In this document: positions 39,471 through 49,632 of the stretch, piece after piece
How positions within the stretch are numbered: position 1 is the stretch's first letter
Layout of the letters: each line of letters opens with the position of its first letter
From: Erwinia_E haradaeae_H
GTDB lineage: Bacteria > Pseudomonadota > Gammaproteobacteria > Enterobacterales > Enterobacteriaceae
Direction of reading: 5' to 3'
Length of the DNA: 64,000 nt
Assembly: GCF_900698885.1 (NCBI RefSeq)
Contig: NZ_LR217705.1
Coordinates: forward strand, 744,001-808,000
Notes under the pieces: model-generated
What the model saw: the letters and a program-made list of their open reading frames with translations, nothing else
What the model was told of the DNA's origin: nothing
Database searches by the model: none
Translations under genes and position numbers: made by a program

Positions 39471-41252
39471 AATGCCTTAATTTTTAATTATAAATTAATT
39501 AAAATAAATACACGTTTTCACATTTAGAAACTTAATATAATAATATTATCGTTTTGTTTTGAGATTGTATCTATCACAAAATTCATTAATAAATTTATAG
39601 TAATAATAAATAAATTTAATCACTAGTTCATAACCTAGTAAAGCTAGTATATAAATAGTAAAGATTATCAGTTTTACTCTGACACTTTTTCTATAGATTG
39701 ATTTAATTTTAAAATTTTAAGAAGATTTTTAGTAATTATTTTATCTAGATTTTTGAATTCAGAAATTATTGTATTATACAAAGAATTTCAAAAAATCAGA
39801 ATTAATTTTATTAAAATATTTATCGATAAAATCTCATTTTATAAATACCATAATATATAATATGATTATTCTAATCTACTCATGGATGATATTTTATATT
39901 TATTAACCATCCAAAAAGATGCCTTGATAATTTAAGCATAATATCTAGAGTATTTTATAATTTTCAATATCAACTACAAACAATATAGGTGTTATAACTA
40001 CTTGAAATAAAAATAGAACACTATTCTTATAATTATAATATATAAGATGCTTACGATATTTCTTTATTTTTATTGTTTTATATATACTATGTGCTCAATA
40101 TTCTTCTAATATAATTAATTTATTACTATTCGATAATTTCTTGAAAACCTCTTCAAATAAAAATAAAAATAAAGATTTTTACTACAATCTATCTTTAGTT
40201 TTTAAAGTATCTTAATTAGTTGTATTAATTTTATTATTTATCATCTAAAAACTCATGTAAATATAGCCACCCTATTCACTGAACTACTTTAGTATTTCGT
40301 TTATATTAACATAGATATTCAATAACCATTTTTTAAAATACTGTAAAGAATTTTATAGATCAAAATCTATACTACATACATTGTGTATATCAAAATTCTT
40401 ATTTCAATCGAAATTAATTTCGATTTAATTTATTAAATAATAAATGGAGATATATATTCTTGATTTTCATCAATTATTTAAAATATGAAATTATTTTCTA
40501 TTAATATGTTGCATATTTAGATTCAAAATCTAATTAAATTTATAATTTGAGTAAATTAAATAACTAAGAATAATATTCTCTATAAAAACTTGATTCAATA
40601 TATCAGTTATAATTTAACACATTTAATGATATTAAAAATTAAAACTATCGATTTTATTATTAATAATAATATCACAAATTATTTATTCTGATTACATATT
40701 GCTATATTAATCTTAATATAACATCAAAGAGATAAAAAATGTCTAATATTTTTTTATATACTCTTTCATTTCTGCATAAAAATATTATTTTGCTCGCTAA
40801 AAATTATTTAAATTATTTAAATTATCAAAATTATTAAAATTATTCTATAATAGTTAGAATTACTAAGTATCTTTCGTATAATTTTCTGATGATAAGTAAT
40901 ACAGAAAATCATAAAATCACTAATTTTCAAATATACATAAAAAATAATTCTTTATTTTAAACACAGTTGTTATAAAACAGTAACTGTGTGTAATTTTTAA
41001 TCAACCAATCTAATCAAGTATATTTCAACACATTATAAAGAAAAGATTGAAAAAAGTTATAGATCGATTAGTAATCATAATTACCTAATATGTTTAGTAA
41101 TTAACAATAACAAGACTGATAATCTTTATTGATTAATATCGTATTTTAATTAAAATAAAATAGAGTCATTTTTTTTAAAAAAGAGCTAACAAAAAAAAAG
41201 CACACAAGCTATTATGAATAAACTAACTGTTTTTGTTTTGATGATGCTTCTC
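39471..41252. other. Spacer speD-purD
   Basis: About 1.8 kb between convergent genes, extremely AT-rich, with many short A/T runs and AATTAT-type repeats near 40800-40845. Nothing recognisable on either strand. Confidence 0.5.
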
Positions 41253-42521
41253 TTAAACTCGATCAGCAATATCTGTACGGAAAAATTTATCCTTCCAGGA
41301 GATGAGACTAGCTACTTGATAAACATGATTCTTGGCTTCAAGAATATTTTCTCCTAATGCGGTTATGCATAACACACGGCCACCATCAGTAATTATTGCG
41401 CCATCCTGAAATGCAGTGCCAGCGTGAAAAACTTTACAACCTAATATCCCTGAGCAAGGAAGACCATGAATCTTGTAACCTTTAACATACTTTTTAGGAT
41501 AACCTCCAGAGGCAAGAACTAGTCCAACTGCTGGACGAGGGTCCCAAATAATAGATCGCTGGTCTAGTTCTCCATTTATTGCCGAAAGACACAAATCCAC
41601 TAAATCAGATTTTAAACGAAACATAATAGGCTGGCTCTCTGGATCGCCTAAACGACAATTAAATTCAATAACTTTGATCTGGTTATAACGATCAATCATC
41701 AAACCTGCATATAAAAACCCTGTATAAGGAGATCCTTCTGACATCATCCCGTGCACAGTAGGGCAAATGATCTCAGTCATAATACGCTGATGCATTTCAT
41801 CCGTCACTAACTTTACTGGAGAATAAGCCCCCATACCACCAGTGTTTAACCCCGTATTTTTATCACCTACTCGCTTATAATCTTGACTAGTTGCCATTGG
41901 CAAAATATTTTTACCATCAACCATAACGATAAAACTAATTTCTTCTCCTTCTAAAAATTCTTCCACTACAATACGGTTACCCGCCGAACCAAATACATTC
42001 TCACATAAAATGCTTTTTATTACTAATTCTGCATTTTTCAATGTGTCAGCAATTATTACTCCCTTTCCAGCAGCTAACCCATTAGCTTTGATTACAATGG
42101 GAGCACCTTGATCACGTACATACTGAACCGCCGGTGTAACCTCAGTAAAGTCATTATATGCAGCTGTTGGAATACCGTGACGTACTAAAAATCTCTTAGA
42201 AAATACCTTTGAGCCTTCTAATACAGCTGCTGCCTGAGTAGGGCCAAAGATTTTAATACCAGCCTCACGAAATACATCTACTATACCGAGCAATAAAGGT
42301 GCTTCAGGACCAACAATTACTAGATCAATCTCCTCAGAAATTGCAAAAGACAATAATTTTCGAAGATTAGTAGACTGAATAGATATATTCTCTAGCATAG
42401 GCTCTAACGAAGTTCCAGCGTTACCTGGCGCGACAAATATTTTAGTTGCTAATTTTGATTGCGATATTTTCCATGCCAGTGCATGCTCACGAGCACCATT
42501 GCCGATTACTAGAATTTTCAT
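41253..42521 (-). CDS. purD: Phosphoribosylamine-glycine ligase (GAR synthetase)
   Basis: Second step of purine synthesis, ATP-grasp fold. ILVIGNGAREHALAWK, VIVGPEAPLLLGIVD, APIVIKANGLAAGKGVII, EEFLEGEEISFIVMVDG, GGMGAYSPVKLV and VIEFNCRLGDPESQPIM are all standard. I start at the ATG at 42521 (MKILVIGNGAREH), giving 422 aa against 429; a TTG two codons upstream opens the frame. In E. coli it follows purH directly; here a 719-bp spacer separates them. Confidence 0.97.
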   Translation of the reverse strand: MKILVIGNGAREHALAWKISQSKLATKIFVAPGNAGTSLEPMLENISIQSTNLRKLLSFAISEEIDLVIVGPEAPLLLGIVDVFREAGIKIFGPTQAAAVLEGSKVFSKRFLVRHGIPTAAYNDFTEVTPAVQYVRDQGAPIVIKANGLAAGKGVIIADTLKNAELVIKSILCENVFGSAGNRIVVEEFLEGEEISFIVMVDGKNILPMATSQDYKRVGDKNTGLNTGGMGAYSPVKLVTDEMHQRIMTEIICPTVHGMMSEGSPYTGFLYAGLMIDRYNQIKVIEFNCRLGDPESQPIMFRLKSDLVDLCLSAINGELDQRSIIWDPRPAVGLVLASGGYPKKYVKGYKIHGLPCSGILGCKVFHAGTAFQDGAIITDGGRVLCITALGENILEAKNHVYQVASLISWKDKFFRTDIADRV

Positions 42522-42662
42522 CTTCAACTCATTTGCTAAAAAAATTATTCTCAGAAAAATTTATGGAATAATAGCTATAATTATGATCTATTTAATATTC
42601 ACTGTTAACAATCGCACTATTCAATATATAGTTGCACTGTTTTTTTTTGAAATTGAGATTAA

Positions 42663-42691
42663 GTATCATAGAAATGATATTTCTATCATAC
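42663..42691 (-). promoter_or_regulatory. Stem-loop upstream of purD
   Basis: Arms 42663-42675 and 42679-42691 pair over 13 positions with one mismatch around GAT, about 140 bp before the purD start. A second weaker hairpin (GATGATA/TATCATC) is adjacent. No T-run follows on the purD strand, so it is not an obvious purH terminator. Confidence 0.45.
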
Positions 42692-42942
42692 GATGATATT
42701 TATCATATATCATCATATAAGTTTATTAGTTAATCTTGTTTAAAACACTATCTTTAATCTCTTGCGAAAACAATAACTTTAATTTTATAAAACGATTTTA
42801 GTAATTATGCACAGTTAAATCTCTAAATATTATCAAAACACCTCATAAAAATATTAAAATGAAAAATTTTATTCATAAAAACTCTATAATTAAAAAGTTA
42901 TTAACATCTTATCTAAAATAGAAATATATAGTTACATGCATA

Positions 42943-42968
42943 TGATTTATTAAAGTGATTTATTAAAG
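42943..42968. repeat. 13-bp tandem duplication
   Basis: TGATTTATTAAAG twice, head to tail, exact, in the purH-purD spacer. Confidence 0.75.
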
Positions 42969-43240
42969 TATTAAAAAATAATAACATATAAAAGTATTTA
43001 AAAAACTAGTTAATTGATATTAAGCATATCTTTTATATATTCACTATTAGTTTAGAACCCTATCCTTAAAAACATTTTTTACTCATACAATAATTATTGT
43101 ATAATATATTACTTTATAATTTTAGATAAAAAACATTTTTACATAAAAATTAGAATGTGGTATTGATAATGATCAAATGGTTAATATATAATGCAGTGTA
43201 TATAATCAATGATTAATACTCCTGCTAAAAATAATGATCA

Positions 43241-44827
43241 TTAATGACAAAAATGACGAACATCAGTAAATATCATAACCATCTTATGTTCATCAGCGGC
43301 AGCTATGATTTTATCATCATGTATAGAACCACCTGGTTGAATTATACAGGTTACACCGTGATCAGAAGCAATATCAATACTATCACGGAACGGAAAAAAC
43401 CCATCAGATGCCATAACCGATCCCTCTATGTTCAAACCTGCCTCCGCAGCCTTCATTGCAGCAATTTTTACTGAATAAACGCGGCTTGTTTGACCGGATC
43501 CTATACCGATAGTCCTGTGATCACATGCATAGACAATAGCATTAGACTTGACAAACTTTACTACCTTCCAGCAAAATAGCGCATTACTTAACTCCTTTGT
43601 AGTAGCTGCACGCTGACTCACAATACGTAATTTTTGTTTATTTATTAGTTCAATATCATAATCTTGAACTAATAAACCACCATATACACTTTTTAAATCT
43701 AGATTTTTTTGTTGAGCACGCCATTTTCCACAAATTAGAACACGAAGGTTTTTTTTAATAGCAGTGATTTTTAAAGCATCTTCGCTAGCAAATGGAGCAA
43801 TTATAACTTCTACAAATTGTCGATTAATAATTTCCCGCGCGGTAGTCGCATCTAAAGCGCGATTAAAAGCAATCACTCCTCCGAAGGCAGAATCTGGATC
43901 AGTTTGATAAGCACGTATATATGCATCAATAATATTATGACCTAATGCAGCGCCACAAGGATTGGCATGTTTGATAATGACACACGCGGGTTGATCAAAC
44001 CCGTTTACGCACTCTAAGGCAGTATTGGTATCGTTAATATTATTATATGAGAGCTCTTTTCCTTGAACTTGCTGTGCAGTAGATACTGACGGTTCTATGT
44101 TGGTGTTTTCTACATAAAAAGCTGCTAATTGATGTCTGTTTTCACCATAGCGAATATCCTGCTTTTTAGTAAAATTTAGATGCAAAATATTTGGAAAACG
44201 ATCAGGTGATTTACTTGTATTGCTATTACACTCTACAGTTAATTTTTTAAAATAATTCGCGATATGACTATCATACTCTGCAGTGTATTCAAATGCTTTT
44301 ATTGCTAAACGAAACCTAGTATTCTCGGTAAGTGCATTATTATTTTTATCTAATTCTCTTAAAATATTTCTATATTCACTGCTTTCTATCACAATGGCTA
44401 CATCTTTATAGTTTTTAGCAGCAGAACGCATCATAGCTACACCACCGATATCAATATTTTCAATCGCAGAATCTAACGTACCACCATGAGATGTTACCTT
44501 TTGAAACGGATATAAATTTACAACTACCATGTCAATAGGTAAAATTCCATATGCAGTCATGAAACTATTATCTTGATCACGACGACCTAAAATTCCACCG
44601 TGAACTTTAGGATGCAGCGTTTTTAAACGTCCACCCATCATTTCTGGTACTCCAGTATAATCGGATATTTCAGTAACAGATAAACCGGCATCAGATAAAA
44701 AACGAGCAGTACCTCCAGTAGAAAATATCTCGATCTCTCTTTGAGATAACTCTTGAGCAAACTCAAGAATACCTACTTTATTGGACACACTAAGCAATGC
44801 TCGACGTATATGGCAATATTTTATCAT
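43241..44827 (-). CDS. purH: Bifunctional AICAR transformylase / IMP cyclohydrolase
   Basis: Last two steps of IMP synthesis. The N-terminal cyclohydrolase domain shows RRALLSVSNKVGILEFA, IFSTGGTARFL and GGRLKTLHPKVHGGILGRR; the C-terminal transformylase domain has the catalytic Lys-His in CVIIKHANPCGAALG, DSAFGGVIAFNRALD, IGIGSGQTSRVYS and ASDGFFPFRDSIDIA. 528 aa against 529. With purD it shows that at least part of de novo purine synthesis is retained. Confidence 0.98.
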   Translation of the reverse strand: MIKYCHIRRALLSVSNKVGILEFAQELSQREIEIFSTGGTARFLSDAGLSVTEISDYTGVPEMMGGRLKTLHPKVHGGILGRRDQDNSFMTAYGILPIDMVVVNLYPFQKVTSHGGTLDSAIENIDIGGVAMMRSAAKNYKDVAIVIESSEYRNILRELDKNNNALTENTRFRLAIKAFEYTAEYDSHIANYFKKLTVECNSNTSKSPDRFPNILHLNFTKKQDIRYGENRHQLAAFYVENTNIEPSVSTAQQVQGKELSYNNINDTNTALECVNGFDQPACVIIKHANPCGAALGHNIIDAYIRAYQTDPDSAFGGVIAFNRALDATTAREIINRQFVEVIIAPFASEDALKITAIKKNLRVLICGKWRAQQKNLDLKSVYGGLLVQDYDIELINKQKLRIVSQRAATTKELSNALFCWKVVKFVKSNAIVYACDHRTIGIGSGQTSRVYSVKIAAMKAAEAGLNIEGSVMASDGFFPFRDSIDIASDHGVTCIIQPGGSIHDDKIIAAADEHKMVMIFTDVRHFCH

Positions 44828-45274
44828 ATCCTTTACGGTCCTTATATTATATATATTTTAGATCTGACCATGATAGCAAGATCTATTTTGTTATTATTAA
44901 TATATAGTTATATATCTTAATATCTTCATATAAAGTCTATTTACATGTTAAATGCATAACTCAATTTACACTATAATTCCATTTATGTAGAATATTTTTA
45001 TAAAACTTAAGTAAAATATTAATTTCTATTATTTAGATAAGAAGAAGATAACTATAATTCCGTATCAAACATGAAAGTTATAATTCTAGAATTGGTACCA
45101 GTAGGTATTAAGACTTTAAGATGATACTACCAATAAGATACTTTTATTTTATTATAAAATAATCTATCTGCTACGCTTTTGTATTAAATAGATCTTCTAT
45201 TATTAATTTATGAATTTTACTATATCTTGATTTTAATTGCATTATTCATCTTTCCCCATCTCTTTTAGTTCGAT

Positions 45275-45318
45275 ATAAAGAAAAAATCTATTGTAATGAC
45301 AATAGATTTTTTCTTTAT
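45275..45318. terminator. Orphan perfect 19-bp bidirectional terminator-like hairpin
   Basis: Arms 45275-45293 and 45300-45318 are exact reverse complements over 19 bp around a 6-base loop (TAATGA). The left arm contains six A residues and the right arm six T residues, so the structure would have an A-tract and U-tract on either strand. The nearest gene, purH, starts about 450 bp away and points away from it, so no known gene needs it. Confidence 0.7.
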
Positions 45319-45390
45319 TAAGTAATCTATTAACTAAAAATAGAGCTATTTAAGTAAACGCATTAAACTTTTTTGCTATTAAATTTAATT

Positions 45391-45442
45391 TTAAATGTAT
45401 TTAATTAAGATAAATCTTAAATGTATTTAATTAAGACAAATC
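45391..45442. repeat. 26-bp tandem duplication
   Basis: Two 26-bp units starting TTAAATGTATTTAATTAAGA, differing at one base, lie head to tail about 70 bp after the orphan hairpin. Confidence 0.85.
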
Positions 45443-46400
45443 GTTTTTTGAAAAATAAATATAACAGAGATACTCTTATCTAGACTAGAAAAATAAATAG
45501 TAAATTCATCTAGTAGATTCAGATCTAATAATAAATGAAGATAACAACTAAATAATATTCACAGTACTACTACATGTAAAAAATCTATATTATATTAATA
45601 AATCCATCTAAATTTTATATTTAAAATCAAATCAGTCATAATTAATCATCAAAAAATAAATATCACTATTATAAAATAATCTTCTAAAATAATTAAGATA
45701 TCGTCTTAATTATTGTAATTGTTTTAATTATTTTACTATCTTTATATTGAGATTAAATATTTATTCGAGATAATATCAATATTATTAATTATAAATTAAG
45801 ATTATTAAAAATAAAATATATAAATACAATAAAAAACATATAATAAAATTATAAAAATATTTCTGACATTTTGTCATGAATTTAGTTCTGGTTTTATTTA
45901 TTATACTATCTTTATTTATACTATCTCAGATATCTTGAAGACAAAAATCTTAATTCTTTTCAGTAAAATAATTGCAATATAATGCATTATCTTTTTATAT
46001 TTTATGATTAATTCATAATGTAAATAAGCATTTTTATCATAATCTTATTAAGACTATCCTGTTGTTTAATGAATATGGAATAAAAATTCCATATTCTTTT
46101 TAATTAATTAGCATGTTAAATACTTCTAAACAATACATAGAGAAAAACTCACTAATATTTCAACTCTTCTGTGAATAAATCTCAATAGATCTTAATAAGT
46201 AATTCTTAATAATTTTAACTGTTCAAAATTTAAACAAATCTTATTGGTTCTATTCTAATAAAAATTATATCTATTTATACACAGTAACATAAGATGATTC
46301 TTTTTATGTATTGGAGATTTTTCATGAGACAAGAATAGGAAAGTGCTGTAATGAAAAGATTTCTAACTTTTCAAAACACAAGACATTAATAATTTTTATT

Positions 46401-46446
46401 CACATAATCAAATAATCACATAATCAAATAATCACATAATCACATA
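46401..46446. repeat. 8-bp tandem array
   Basis: Alternating units CACATAAT and CAAATAAT, five and a half copies, so also readable as a 16-bp unit repeated twice plus a partial. Intergenic. Confidence 0.85.
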
Positions 46447-46487
46447 CTAATAATCCAACACAATTATAAGAGTAATAGGATTATTAC

Positions 46488-46511
46488 TATCCTACCTCTT
46501 ATCCTACCTCT
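46488..46511. repeat. 12-bp tandem duplication
   Basis: TATCCTACCTCT twice, head to tail, exact. Confidence 0.8.
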
Positions 46512-47253
46512 TCTATCTAATATTTACTAATATTTATACTATAAATTAATAAACTAATAAACTATTACTATTAAATGAAACAACACTCTAATAAATGCTA
46601 AATTCTTCTGTGTGGGCATTACACAAAGCAAATACTAGTAAAGACTATAGAAGAAAAACTGTCCTATCGCACATAAAAGATAACTTAATAAGATAAAAAA
46701 TTATCTAACATGCCAGTATACTCAATCTAATCTAGAGCTCTTATAGATAGAATAAGAATCTTATTATTTTAATAAAGCTATTATTATATTTCACTAACAA
46801 ACATTGAATAAAAATTTAAAAATTTTTTAATTTTTCTTAAAAAACATTCTTATTATATTTATATATTCACAACTTTTATCAATTCATCACCAAGAATAAA
46901 CTATTTAAAGTTTCAAAATACTTGAATAAATTGATAAGTTTCTATAAACCGCCTAACCTTAACAATAAAATGAAAAAAGTTTCTAGCGCATAAAAACTAA
47001 AAGATTAAAACCAATAAAATAACACCACAACATATCTTGTTAGTATGTTAAAAAATTACTAACTTATAAAACTGATAATAAACTATAAAATATTACTATA
47101 TAAAACACAGAGACTTATTATCTGTTATGTTTATAGATTAAGATCATATGAATATGTGATAAAAATATTTCTTTAAAATGTTCGTCATATCTCTAATTAC
47201 CTATATGTATAGTATAGTATAAATTTATTTTCAATAGAACTTTCTGTAATATT

Positions 47254-47286
47254 ATTACATATACATTACATATACATTACATATAC
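47254..47286. repeat. 11-bp tandem triplet repeat
   Basis: ATTACATATAC three times, head to tail, exact, followed by a diverged partial unit. Confidence 0.85.
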
Positions 47287-48019
47287 ATTGCATCCTTCAG
47301 TCATTTAATATAATCAAGTTTGCATAATATTTTGCTAATATTATACATGTCTCTTCCGGTCAATGATTAATAAAATATGATTTTTATAGTAATTTACAGA
47401 GCTCATATCCATCTTAGAACAATAAGACCATATTACGAAAGAACAGATATCACATTGAATCTTCAATACAAATTCATACTTAATATAGAACCTGCAAGCT
47501 ATAGATAAAAAATAATGCTATAAGGTTATTTACTATAACATCTTAGATAATGGAAGTCTTTGAATATGAACGACTAATATTTTTAGTAAAAATTTCTTAC
47601 CTATCAAATATATTATAATGTGATATATATCACATCATACTTATGATAAAGTTTATCAATTGAAAATTATTCAAACACTCTATTAAAATTAAGAAAAATA
47701 ATCTTAATTGATCATAAGATGTTAAATGTAATTTTTTAAAATCGCTAAATGCTCAGGAATATGATCTGTAAATGGACAGTCAGCTATACAAAAAAACCAA
47801 AAGGTTATGCATCGAAACTCTTTAAATAAAAAAAGTAGCATAAAACATAATCTCTTTATGAAATATCTTAGTGATTACTAATACTTATTAATATATACTC
47901 AAGATATATATTTTATTTTTATAGAAATCTTATTTTTATAGAAATTTTCTAGATATCGAGATATATGATAAATTTTTATACAGAACTTAAAAACCATTAG
48001 TTAACATAAATAAATAAAA

Positions 48020-48772
48020 TCAATCAAGATTACGCATTTTTCTAAAACTATCTTCTTTTCTATCAACCTCGGTATTTAATTCATCTAACTTACGAAGCAT
48101 TAAAGCACGACAATAAGTAGCTAGCTTTCGTACAGATTGATTAGTATACTGATGCGTATCAATTGGGGTAAGCATTTCAACGATCGAAATACCATTACTA
48201 AGTCGATTGAGTTTAATTTTCTGGTGAGTATTGGATACTACTACTGGAATAATAGGCACACCAGCCTCTATAGCAGCATAAAATGCACCGATTTTAAAAG
48301 GCAACAGACCGCGACCATAACTACGTGTACCTTCTGGAAAAATCCAAAAAGAAATTTTCTTTTTTTTACACTGAGAGACTAAGTCTATTATAGTAGAATA
48401 TGCCTTAATATTATTTTTTCTATCAATTAAAAGATTACCACTCAACCAATAGAGCAGACCAAAGAATGGTATCCATAAAAGACTGGTTTTACCAACTGTC
48501 ACAGTAGTTGGCTGTAGCATATTAGCTGCAGTGATCATATCAAAATTATTTTGATGATTACATATATAAATTGCATTCGGATAATGTTCAGCTCCTTTTG
48601 GTTTTCGCAATTGCACCTTAAGACCAAATACTGGGGCAAGTCGCCCAAACAAATGACTAAAAGTAGCTACGTGCCGTGGATCTCTTGGACTAAGTAAGCA
48701 ATAAATGCAACCAAAAACACAAACAAATATCGAATATACTATCACTATAAAGGTACGCAGTACAGCAAGCAT
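48020..48772 (-). CDS. plsC: 1-acyl-sn-glycerol-3-phosphate acyltransferase
   Basis: Makes phosphatidic acid at the inner membrane, the second acylation of phospholipid synthesis. 250 aa against 245. The HX4D motif is NHQNNFD (His73, Asp78), the glycerol-phosphate site FPEGTRSYGRGLLPFKIGAF at 145-164, and PIIPVVVSNTHQK follows. A hydrophobic N-terminal helix anchors it. AAGGA lies about 9 bases upstream of the ATG. In E. coli parC follows; here there is a 3.2-kb spacer. Confidence 0.97.
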   Translation of the reverse strand: MLAVLRTFIVIVYSIFVCVFGCIYCLLSPRDPRHVATFSHLFGRLAPVFGLKVQLRKPKGAEHYPNAIYICNHQNNFDMITAANMLQPTTVTVGKTSLLWIPFFGLLYWLSGNLLIDRKNNIKAYSTIIDLVSQCKKKKISFWIFPEGTRSYGRGLLPFKIGAFYAAIEAGVPIIPVVVSNTHQKIKLNRLSNGISIVEMLTPIDTHQYTNQSVRKLATYCRALMLRKLDELNTEVDRKEDSFRKMRNLD

Positions 48773-49632
48773 CGGATCTTATCCTTTGAGGTAGTAACCC
48801 TATTATTACAATATAAAAGATTCCTTAGGGTGATGCTTTTAAAATAGGGATAATTGTTACCATAATCTGCCTGCCAATAAAACAGACAGTATGAGTGAAA
48901 TATTTCAACCTATATTCTTATTTTAAATTAAAATCTGTATTTTATAAAATGATATAATCACATAACCAATGTATAAAAATTATTATTAACATAAAATGTT
49001 TAAATTATAGAGAAGTGTATTAATTATATATACCAAATATCATTATAGTATTCGCATATAATAAAACTCCAATACTAATAAAGCATATTATCTTAATGAT
49101 TCCATAAGAATGAAAAATTAACATTATCTTTTAAAATACAATTTTCAGCCAAAATCTAAGGGGTTGAAAGATACCATCAATCATGATAGCTCATTATCTA
49201 TAATTATCTTTGTAAATAAAATACAATTAAAGAGTGATGGCCTTTTAACTAAAAATATTTTAATAAAATTATCCAGAAAATGCTTCCTTCTGTATTAGAG
49301 CAAATAAAATATTAGAGAAAATAAAAACATTGACTGAGGAATAAGTATTTTTTAAATATTAAAGACTATCTACACACATCTATAATAAAGTATGGTTACA
49401 TATAAAGCAGGATTAAATCTAAAAAATTATTATCAGCGCACCTGATCTCTTTGAATGTATTGTGTGTATTTTAAATACAATAAATAATGTATGACACAAT
49501 GTGACTGAAAAATAAACCTAAAAAAATTTTTAAAGAGAATTATCCAGCATGTAAATGCTACATGCCATCTATAATTTTTATGGTCCTTTATAAAAAATTT
49601 ACTGAGTTTTAGTTTTTTCATACAATCTGCTT
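48773..49632. other. Spacer plsC-fabB
   Basis: 860 bp, AT-rich. A 62-codon frame at 49433-49621 (minus) follows fabB but has no family resemblance and is not called. No RNA gene or strong hairpin seen. Confidence 0.5.

Larger units (their letters stand above)
42522..43240. other. Spacer between purH and purD
   Basis: About 720 bp inside what is a tight operon in enterics. It holds a stem-loop at 42663-42691 (13-bp arms with one mismatch, 3-base loop) about 140 bp upstream of purD and an exact 13-bp tandem duplication at 42943-42968. A new purD promoter is likely needed. Confidence 0.55.
44828..48019. other. 3.2-kb gene-free spacer purH-plsC
   Basis: The longest gene-free stretch of the window. 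It holds a perfect 19-bp inverted repeat with terminator character (45275-45318), a 26-bp tandem duplication (45391-45442), an 8-bp array (46401-46446), a 12-bp duplication (46488-46511) and an 11-bp triplet repeat (47254-47286). In E. coli plsC is followed by parC (about 2.3 kb) on this side; no ParC-like peptide could be read. Confidence 0.6.

Noticed and set aside
41190..41200. Run of nine A residues after purD (U-tract on the minus strand)
   Set aside because: No adequate stem precedes it on the purD strand, so I do not call a terminator.
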